Assembly: GCF_001625215.2 (NCBI RefSeq)
Contig: NC_030383.2
Location: 60,192,949 to 60,256,948, forward strand
Reading direction: 5' to 3'
DNA length: 64,000 nt
DNA from: Daucus carota subsp. sativus
Lineage: Eukaryota > Streptophyta > Magnoliopsida > Apiales > Apiaceae
In this document: one piece after another, positions 55,593 to 64,000 of the stretch
Layout: the number at the start of each line of letters is the position of its first letter
Numbering within the stretch: the first letter of the stretch is position 1
Made by a program: the position numbers and the translations under genes
The notes under the pieces: generated by a model
Databases searched by the model: none
Told to the model about the DNA's origin: nothing
Seen by the model: the letters and a program-made list of their open reading frames with translations, nothing else

Positions 55593-57300
55593 ATGGCTTC
55601 TCTGTCTGCTGAAGATAACGAATGGGAATGGGGTACAGTTTTTTCCTCTTCTTTATTCACGCAAACTTCTACTATGTGTAATCTATTTCTTGTTAATATG
55701 AATACATAAACTGTAGGGGTACATAATCAGTTCACCGATACACCTCCTTCACATTACGTGCTCAAACTCGAGTCTTTTTCACTCTTTTCTGCAAACGGAG
55801 TGGACCATATCACGTCAAACAGCTTTCAAGTTGGAGATCACAAATGGTAATTTTTTTTGTTAATTTTTCTTTGGCAGATTTGTATCTTCAAGTTATCTCT
55901 AAACTAATTAGGTTTGGTGATGTTATTGTTATAATGTGCATGCTAAGCACCAAATTCTATAAGAATTGTGGATTTTAATTGGTTCTCACTCCTTTATAAT
56001 GGTGGACCCCCTGCAAATTCACCAACCACACCAATTAAAATCCACCATTCTTATAGAATTTGGTGCTTAGCATGTGCTCATGGACACACACTAGACAAAC
56101 CCTATTACTATGATTTTATTGACAATTAAAAACTATGGTGCGTCTATCTGAAATATTATTAGTTTTGCTTAGAAGTTGTACTATCACTTAAAAGTTAATT
56201 GTACAGGAAGATTAAATTGTTTCCAAAGGGAAATAATGAGGGCAAGGATGATCATGTGTCTTTATACCTTTTGTTGGATAGCACCAGTAAACTACCCGCT
56301 GGTAAGGGCGTCAAGGCCATTTTGAAGTTCTTTTTACTCGACCAAATACGAGGAAATTATCTAGTTGTTCAAGGTATACATGTATATATTTTTTGTTTCA
56401 ATTTTTTTCACATTTGTACCATGAAAGATGTGGGAAACAATAATATGATGGTGAACTCTGGACTATTATTTGCAGGGGAAACAAGTCGTTTTGACCGCTT
56501 TAAATGTGAATGGGGTTTTGATAAGTTCATCTCTTTAGAAGATTTTGAAGAGCCTACTAATGGTTATCTGGTTAATGACACTTCGTTCTTTGGTGTTGAG
56601 GTTTTCATATGTGATGGCTTACCTCTAGGTGAATGTCACTCAATTTCGAAAGTTGCTGATATATCTGGTAAATACAAGTGGGTGGTTACTCAATTTTCAG
56701 GATTGAAGGAGAATCATTATTCTGATGAGTTTATTATCGGAGGTTATAAATGGTATGTCCATACATAAAAATCTCATATTGGTTGAATATTTTCTTCAAT
56801 ACAAAAATTCCTGCTTGTTTTCTGTTAAAATGTTTATATGTCTATATTGGGCAGGAAGCTTTGGCTATGTCCTGAAGGCAATGCAAAGTATAAAGGTCAC
56901 AGCCTTTCTATATTCCTGGTGTCTGTGGATTCCGAAAGTTCTACGACTGAGCATGAGGTGAAAGCAGAGTTTGAGCTGACACTTAATGACCAGTTTAAAC
57001 AGAATCATATAAAGAAAAAAGGTAATAACCCTTCAAGTACTTTTTTTCCTCAATCAGCATTGTTATTTGTTAATGGCTTTTTGTTGCTTACGTTTTAGGA
57101 AATGATTGACTTATAATGTAGTATATATTGCAGCAACAATCTGGTTCGGTTCCTCTAGAGAAAGCTGGGGTTGGCCTTCTTTTATAAAACTGACCGATCT
57201 TAAAGATGATAAAAAGGGATATTTAGTAGCCGATCAATGCATAATTGAAGCAGAAGTTAGAGTGCTATGTGAAGGCAGTCGCAAGACTTTGAAGTGCTAA
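55593..57300 (+). CDS. MATH7: tandem two-MATH-domain protein, 315 aa, six exons
   Basis: Exons: 55593-55632, 55717-55846, 56207-56373, 56476-56752, 56855-57021, 57134-57300; total 948 bp, stop TAA. Exon 1 is 40 bp (MASLSAEDNEWEWG), two codons longer than the norm. Exon 2 begins GVHNQFTDTPPSHYVLKLE, differing from the FKETR start of its neighbours. Domain 1 ends FGVEVFI; domain 2 opens YKWVVTQFSGLKENHYSDE and keeps GGYKW with a normal GT donor. The C-terminus reads VLCEGSRKTLKC, shared with MATH6. TATA box, splice sites and reading frame are all intact, making this the least disturbed copy of the MATH5-8 group. Its upstream flank is a duplicate of the MATH6 flank, carrying different insertions. 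Confidence 0.92.
55936..56102. mobile_element. Palindromic MITE in MATH7 intron 2
   Basis: GCTAAGCACCAAATTCTATA and TATAGAATTTGGTGCTTAGC are exact inverted copies near the two ends, and the interiors AATTGTGGATTTTAATTGG and CCAATTAAAATCCACC also pair. The outer right end, GTGCTCATGGACACACACTAGAC, links it to the repeats at 13975-14560. The MATH6 and MATH8 introns lack it. Confidence 0.75.
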
Positions 57301-58209
57301 TTAGTTTCTCTACTACGCTGCTGTTTATTATGTCTGGATATTGGAATATATTTACCCTACCATTTACGTTGTTTCTTTAGATCTGGAACGTAAAGCCTGG
57401 GAATGTTATATTGTAGTATGAAATTGTCTACCAAAAGCGGTTGTGTTCGGTTTGAAACATACATGTATGACATTAATCTTATTCTACTTCTTTTAGTAGG
57501 CTAAGCGAAGCCCCATATTGTTATTGATATTGCAAAGGTTTTGTGAACAGAAAAGCCGCTCTAGAGGAGAGAAAAAGGTCCCAATTCTCATGCTCTGCTT
57601 TTATGCTTTGGATTTGAAAAAAAGTTTTCTAGTTTTCATAATATAAATATTTTTTGCTAACATCTTTTAACAACATAAAAATATATAAAACAATATTCTG
57701 GAATATATCTTAACAAAATTTTGTAATTTTTATTATTTAACATAGAATTATCTTGTTCGTGGAATATTTACACATATAACTCTGTCATTAACATAACAAG
57801 ATTAAAAAGATTATGAACAAAATGAGAAGTTGTAACTTGAAAGTTTTTGAAATAATTTTCTATAAAAAAGTTTCAAAGAAAAATGTTCCGAGACTTTTTG
57901 ATAAAATTTAAATTTTCCGAATAATCTCTTGATAAAAGTAGAGATTACTCTCTCCCATGCTATTTCACATTGATGCGTGTAGGTGCAGCTAGCTGTGTGT
58001 TTTCTTGTATGTGTATACTGTATACATACACAAGTATAAAGTACTTATCAATTCCCAAAAAAATAAAAAAAAAATACTGTAACTCATTTCATTTAAAAGA
58101 GTATAAAAAGTAAAATACTTGGAAACGATTCGACTTCCTATTGTTTATCTTCTTGCTGAGTTGTGGTTTGTGTTCATATTGAGCTGAGTATTTGGTAGTT
58201 TTGACATTA
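57301..58209. other. MATH7-MATH8 spacer and MATH8 upstream region
   Basis: The MATH7 3' flank (GATCTGGAACG, GTATGAAATTGT) matches those of MATH5 and MATH6 for about 170 bp. From about 58,120 the promoter block shared with MATH6 and MATH7 returns, but without the CCCTATAAATA word (see findings). No gene is seen. Confidence 0.6.
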
Positions 58210-60360
58210 ATGGCTTCTCTATCTGATGAAGAAAACGAAAGTGGTACACTCCTTTCCTCTTCTTTATAAACACAAGCTTCTCCTATGAGTAATCTAATTC
58301 CTATTAAAATGAATACATAAACTGTAGGGGTTTTCAAGGAAACCAGGGATAGACCACCCTCACATTATGTGCTCAAACTCGAGTCTTTCTCACTCTTTTC
58401 TGGAAATGGAGTGGATCATATTAAGTCAAACAGCTTTCAAGTTGGAGATCACAAATGGTATCTTTCTTATTTACCTTTTTCATGTTATTCCTATTATTTT
58501 TAGGTTGTTTATCTTTCTTTAGGTGATTTGTAAGTTCAAGCCATCTTCAAACTAATTGTGTTAAGTGATATTTTTTTTATTAATGTTATTTTGAAGACAA
58601 AAGAAAGAGTGTATATGTAATGGACATGTTTGGGCAACTTCATTTTTTTAAAATAAGTCCTTATTTTTCAAAAAAATATATAGTTTTTTGGATAGAAATG
58701 TTATATAAGTATTTCATATTTGTTATGGGTCCTGTTCTACGGCAACCACGTGTTAAATAAGGGTTATCTAACACACTGTACGGGGGCCATTGGATTTATA
58801 TTTCAACGGCTCAGATCCAATTTTGGGTTTTTAATGTATCCGCGGTTATTTTCCGCGGAAGAGAAAACTCCCTATCCGCGGTTATTTACCGCGGAAAGGA
58901 GTTTTCCCTATCCGCGGTTTTTTATAGCGGATACATTAAAATCTCAGATTGAATCTGGGCCTTTGAAATATAGATCTAACGGCCCCCGTACAGTGTGTTA
59001 GATAACCCTTATTTAACACGCGGTTGTCAAGGAACAAGACCCATTTGTTATTTAGGAAAAAAGGGATTTATTTCTTTTTCTTTAGAAATGGGCCCTTAAT
59101 TCTAAAAAATAATAAGTTTAGCCAAACCAGGCAATGTGTATATGTTTTATGAACAATCAAAAACCATGCTGCATCTATCTGAAATATTATCAGTATTGCT
59201 TAAAAGTTGTACTTAAGGTGTGCCAGGAAGAAATTACAGTAGAAGTTAATTGTACAGGAAGATTAAATTGTTTCCAAAGGGAAATAATGAGGGCAAGGAT
59301 GATCATGTGTCTGTATACCTTTTGTTGGATAGCACCAGTACTCTACCTCTTGGTCAGGGCGTCTACGCCATTTTGAAGTTCTTTTTACTCGACCAAATTA
59401 AAGGAGATTATCTAGTTGTTCAAGGTATATATTCATACTTATCATATTTGTTTCAATTTTTTCACATTTGTAAATCAATTGATTATCATGTAAGATCTGG
59501 GAAACAAAGGTGAGTTCTAGTGTTCTACACTATTATTTGCAGGGAAAGCAAGTCGTTTTGACAGCTTTAAATGTGAATGGGGTTTTGATAAGTTCATCTC
59601 TCTAGAAGATTTTGAAGAACCTACTAATGGTTATCTGGTTAATGACACTTCGTTCTTTGGAGTGGAGGTTTTCATATGTGAAGGCTTGCCTCTAGGTGAA
59701 TGTTACTCAATATCGAAAGTTGCCAATATATCCGGTAAATACAAGTGGGTGGTTACTCAATTTTCAGGGTTGGAGTGTCATTATTCTGATGTGTTTATTA
59801 TCGGAGGTCATAAATGGTATGTACATAATTGCTCATTTTTCTCGAATAATTTCTTCAACACAAAAACACCTGCTCGATCTGTTAAAAGTTTATATTTCTA
59901 TATTGGGCAGGAGGCTTTCGCTATATCCTGAAGGCAAAGGAAAGTATAAAGGTCACAGTCTTTCTATATTTCTGGTGTCTATGGATTCCGTAGGTTCCAC
60001 GACTGAGCACGAGGTGAAAGCACAGTTTGAGCTAGCACTTAAGGATTATAAACAGAATCATGTAAAAAAGAGAAGTAATAACCCTTACAGTTTTTTTATT
60101 CTCAATCAGCATTGTTACTTTTTCTTGATCTTTTGTTGCTTACAGTGAATAAAAAATATCAGACTTATACTGTATTATATTTATATATTGCAGCTTCAAC
60201 GTGGTTTGGTGCCTCTAAACCAGACTCCGGTTTTTATTCCTTTATCGAACTGACTGAGCTTAAAGATGATAGAAATGGATATGTAGTTGCTGATCGATGC
60301 GCAATTGAAGCAGAAGTTAAAGTGCTATGTGAGGGCAGTCGCAAGACTCTGAATTGTTAA
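58210..60360 (+). CDS. MATH8: tandem two-MATH-domain protein, 311 aa, six exons; TATA-less
   Basis: Exons: 58210-58243, 58328-58457, 59258-59424, 59543-59816, 59911-60074, 60194-60360; total 936 bp, stop TAA. The protein starts MASLSDEENESG, then GVFKETRDRPPSHYVLKLE. Exons 4 and 5 are each three bases shorter than in MATH7 (loss of one residue near GLECHYSD and one in KDYKQN), both in frame. Domain 2 shows two unusual changes: DVFIIGGHKW for DEFIIGGYKW, and SKPDSGFYSFIEL for SKSWGWHSFIEL, removing the paired tryptophans common to all other copies. The C-terminus is RKTLNC. Intron 2 (800 bp) contains a 316-bp Mutator-type MITE. The coding sequence is open, but the promoter has lost its TATA box, so its expression may differ from that of MATH7. 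Confidence 0.9.
58727..59042. mobile_element. Mutator-type MITE with 9-bp duplication in MATH8 intron 2
   Basis: The nonamer ATTTGTTAT lies on both sides (58718-58726 and 59043-59051). The 316-bp element starts GGGTCCTGTTC and ends GAACAAGACCC, with about 60-bp inverted termini (TTAAATAAGGGTTATCTAAC pairs with GTTAGATAACCCTTATTTAA). The centre has three TATCCGCGGTT units, two of them followed by CCGCGGAA. MATH6 intron 2 shows the empty site at about 47,806-47,822. Confidence 0.9.
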
Positions 60361-61738
60361 GTATCTCTTCTTTGGTGGTGTCAATTATGCTATATAGTTG
60401 TCGATCAATGCACAGTTATGCTATGCTGGTGGTGACTTGTTTGTTAATTCGTAATTAGTTTTGATGTATCCATGTATACAATGAGCTGGGAAGTATAACT
60501 AAATCCACATTTTGTCTAAATTTGTTTCTGTTCTTTTTCTCTATCTATTTAACCTTTTTTTTTTGTCATATCTATTTAACATGTTTAAATGTTATATTGT
60601 TTTTTTTTATTCTTATTGAGTTATATATATATCTTACAAAAGATATATTGGTCTAAATTTAAAGTTTAGACCAAGATTTAGGCCAAAATAATTTTCCATA
60701 TCTGGAGATGGCCTCGGTTGGATCACCTTTGACTGTAAGACAGACGTTAATTTGGAACTAGATAGGCTGAATAAGAAATTTTTAGACTTCAACACAAGGA
60801 AATGATATAGAGAGAACGGGATAGAAGTCTGGGACAACAAATTTTAATTTTTTTGGCAAGCAGTTAACATATGTTCCAAACGATTCCAAATGTCCTAATA
60901 CTTCCACCGGATGCTCTAACCTTCACTTGTTTTGGTTGTGGCAACTGGAATCATTCATCTAGCAGCTATGTGTACTTTGTTAGACTTGCAGTACTTTTAC
61001 ATACCGCTTCTCTGCATTATTATGAGGCTGTTTGAGTTATCTTAAAAAAGTGATTTCTTGCTTAAACTAAAGAATTGGTGTAGAAGTGAGAAATAAATAA
61101 GTTGTTTGAGTTAGCTTAAAAAAGTGACTTCTTGCTTAAACTAAAGAATTGGAGTATAAGTGAGAAATAAATAAGTTAATAAAGTGTTTGGAAAAGAGCC
61201 GAATCTGTGAGGGAAAAGCTAGCGTTCTCAACTTCTTAAAAGTGCTTCTATTTATTTACACAAAAGTGTCAAGAAAAGTGAAATCCAGAAGCGCTTCTAC
61301 TTCTACGAAACAAACATGTCCTATGTTTGGATATCTTGAATCATCATGCGGATATTTATAGGGAAATTCCATGGTACCCTTTTAGAATTGGCTTTTCCGA
61401 ATGGTACACAAAATTGTTTTTGCTTTCGAATGGTACCATTCTACTATTATGTCATTCCAAGTAGTATTCCTGCCGTCAACCTCCGTTAGCCAAACGTTAT
61501 ATTTTGGGTATCATTTGGAAAAGTCAATTTTAGAAGGGTACCAACGATAATTTTTTAAAATATATAATAATGATATTTTGGAATCATATTATAAAAAAAA
61601 TATTCTTGATTTGTTTATAAAAATTAATATTCGAGAAATTTTTGCGGATATGGATTTCACTAAAAAAATCCCATTAAAAATATCTGAAAATATATGGATT
61701 TGAGCGATTTGATCTCTGTGTGTGTGTGTGTGTGTTTA

Positions 61739-61779
<41 letters not shown>

Positions 61780-62870
61780 CAATTTTAGAAGGGTACCAAT
61801 GACAATTTTTTAAAATATATAATAATGATATTTTGGAATCATATTATAAAAAAATATTCTTGATTTGTTTATAAAAATTAATATTCGAGAACATTTTTGC
61901 GGATATGGATTTCACAAAAAATTCCATTAAAAATATCCGAAAATATATGGATTTGAGCGATCTGATCTGTGTTTATATATATATATATATATATTATGCG
62001 CATATGTATATATTTATGATATTATATAATACTCTTTTACCTAATTCCAGTTTCTACCGGATCCTCACTCTAGAGTCCAGTTGAAGGCCTAGAATTTTTT
62101 GTAAAATTCTAGTCGAGACGCTGCCACTTTTGTCTTTGCAAAATGCTTTTGCTTGTATTTTATACTAATTGATTTATAATATATTGTAACCAGAAAATGG
62201 CGAGCATTGAGCATATTGCAAACGGACTATGTTGGAGTTAATAAACATAATTATTTTGTAAATTAATTTTGTTGTATTTTGAAATATTATAAAATTACAA
62301 TGATAAATAGCCTTTTATAATATATATATATGTCAATTTTTATAAAATAAAATTAAATAAACGGAGCGGATATCTGATCCGACACCCGTGATCCTAACGG
62401 ATCCCGATATGGTCGGCCTATGAAAATCTGGGATCGATCGAATCCGAATCTGAATCTGATAAAATAAATAGATATGGATATCGATTTAGGTCTTTCTATC
62501 TGAACCCCATCTTTTGACAGGCCTAAATTTAACAAATAATATTTACTTTACTACATATATGTTTAATTTGTCAAAAGAATAGGATTAAAAATTTATAATA
62601 ATATATTTAAGAAAAATTATCAATAGTACACTTCTAGAACTGACTTTTCCGAATTATATCCAAAATATAACATTTGACAAACGAGGATATTATAGTGAAT
62701 GACATAATAGTATAATGGTATCATTTGGAAACCAAAATTATTTCGTATGCCATTTGAAAAAGCCAATTTCAAGAGGGTACCATTAAAAATTTCGCATATT
62801 TATATTCATACGGTTAGTTGCGAAGATAAATTTTATTGGTCCTAATTTAAGATGATTGAACAAAATATAC
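60361..62870. other. Spacer right of MATH8 with repeats, no gene
   Basis: Features seen: a direct repeat at about 61025-61160 (GTTTGAGTTATCTTAAAAAAGTG and GTTTGAGTTAGCTTAAAAAAG, each followed by GACTTCTTGCTTAAACTAAAG or similar); an inverted-repeat element at 61371-61543 (ATGGTACCCTTTTAGAATTG and CAATTTTAGAAGGGTACCA); and a related damaged copy at 62630-62790. No coding exon was recognised. Confidence 0.5.
61524..61990. repeat. 255-bp tandem duplication with (GT)n(TA)n tracts
   Basis: TCAATTTTAGAAGGGTACCA starts both copies, at 61524 and 61779. The shared body continues through ATAATGATATTTTGGAATCA and GCGGATATGGATTTCAC to TTGAGCGAT. Each copy ends in a (TA)n tract; the first has (GT)n before it at about 61718. 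Few differences are seen, so this is recent. Confidence 0.8.
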
Positions 62871-63634
62871 TCCATCCGTCTCACTTTATATGACCGGTTT
62901 ACTTTTACACGTATTTCAATGTGTTCGATAAATGTACTTTTATATATGGCCCGTTTGGACAAGTTTAAAAGAAGTGACTTCTCACTTAAACTAAAGAAGT
63001 GGAGTAGAAGTGAGAAGTAGAAGTGAAACTTTTGAGTTGTTAAAGTGTTTGGTAAAACTTATAAATTTTCTGTAGTGTTTGGATGGTTTGACTTATAAGT
63101 TTGTGTAATGTTTGATATTATAAGTTATTTTTTAAAAAATTTTATTTTATTGTTAATAGATAAAACTTCGGTAACAAATTAAATTACAAAATAGTTCAAA
63201 TATATTTTAAAAGTAATAAAACTTCATACAAAATAATTAAACTTGGACACAAAATAATTGAAATACAAAATAATTAAACTTAATATTTTTTTTAAAAAAG
63301 TTCTTTTTATTGATGATAGATACCAAGTTAAAATAAATTGAAAAGTATTTTTTTTCATTTATTTCAAAATTAAAAATACTATAGTTAGGCCGGAGAAGGG
63401 GAAGAAGACAAAAGGTCAACCGTCACATAAAGAGTCTGAAGTGATCAAGTTGTTCTGTTTAAGAAACGAAAGCAAGAAGCAGAGAAAAGAAGTAAGGAAA
63501 CTGAGTTTCCCACTTCCAGCTTTGAAATCCAAAAAAAGCCCTCCGGCTTTTCTGTCCAAACAAGTCTCAGACTTCTGAAGTGTGCTTATCCTCAAAAGAA
63601 GTTATTACTTCTTCAATCCAAACACCCACATATA
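62871..63634. other. Spacer with Stowaway-like and GTTTGGA-type remnants
   Basis: ACTCCATCCGTCTCACTTTATATGACC at about 62871 is one Stowaway-like end. A block beginning GGCCCGTTTGGACAAG at about 62948 and ending CTTTTCTGTCCAAACAAG at about 63548 may be an inverted-repeat element. No gene is recognised. Confidence 0.4.
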
Positions 63635-63912
63635 CTCTTTCCGTCTCTCTCATTTCTTTACACTTTCTTTTTTGGATGTCTCATCCCATTCTTTACATTT
63701 CAAAACTTACCAAAAATAGTCAATGGGTCCCACCACTTCTTCACTTTTCTCTCCTTTTCACACTACTTTTACCCCCACTATCTTCTTTTTATACATTAAA
63801 AATCAATGGGTCCCACCACTTCACCCACTTTTTTTTTCTCTTTTCCACTATCTTATAAATCTTAACCTCCGTGCCCAATCCATTCGATAATAAATAGGAG
63901 GGACGGAGGGAG
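63635..63912. mobile_element. Stowaway-type MITE near the right edge
   Basis: The ends CTCTTTCCGTCTCTC and GGGACGGAGGGAG are partly matched inverted copies with TA on both sides. Inside, AATGGGTCCCACCACTTC occurs twice (about 63722 and 63804). Confidence 0.6.
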
Positions 63913-64000
63913 TAATATTTTTTTCATAATTTTTATTTTGTATAAAAGTTTAAAGTTTAAATTTTAATACAAAAAAGAAATCACGAACAAATATTATGTA

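Overview
The window is nuclear DNA from a flowering plant, most likely a eudicot. It is AT-rich, its genes carry GT-AG introns, both SAM synthetase genes have leader introns in the 5' UTR, and the spaces between genes are packed with plant transposons (Stowaway-, Tourist- and Mutator-type MITEs, a Ty1/copia element, plant L1-type LINEs, and Helitron- and CACTA-like ends). I cannot name the species from sequence alone.

Left part (1-11,400), minus strand. A sugar-phosphate/phosphate translocator gene of the KT/TPT type is cut by the left edge: two coding exons and probable 5' UTR exons are visible. Two tandem S-adenosylmethionine synthetase genes follow (CDS 6737-5574 and 9875-8688), each with a TATA box and a leader intron.

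Centre and right (17,900-60,400), plus strand. The main content is a tandem array of eight paralogous genes encoding about 311-315 aa proteins made of two MATH (meprin and TRAF homology) domains. I rebuilt all eight six-exon models by hand. Intron phases are 1-2-1-2-1 in every copy, and the two MATH halves share intron positions. Seven copies keep full reading frames (MATH1-5, 7, 8). MATH6 is a pseudogene (nonsense codon plus a 68-bp frameshifting deletion). MATH5 and MATH6 share a GC splice donor, MATH8 has lost the TATA box its neighbours keep, and MATH5 has a 621-bp Mutator-like insertion just upstream of its TATA box.

The array has been repeatedly invaded. A young, internally deleted copia element sits directly on the MATH3 stop codon (33,268-35,568). 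A degenerate LINE lies behind MATH5 (about 44,499-46,142). Behind MATH6 lie a 1-kb poly(A)-tailed insertion (49,331-50,337) and a LINE whose 5' half is inverted (50,400-53,677), a textbook twin-priming product. The paralogous flanks and introns supply empty sites, so many insertions can be bounded to the base.

The stretch 27,500-31,200 holds a weakly supported minus-strand unit, including two exons resembling the C-terminus of a GRP170/HSP70-17-type chaperone. The regions 11,400-17,900, 24,400-27,400, 39,000-41,800 and 60,400-64,000 contain repeats and no gene I can support.
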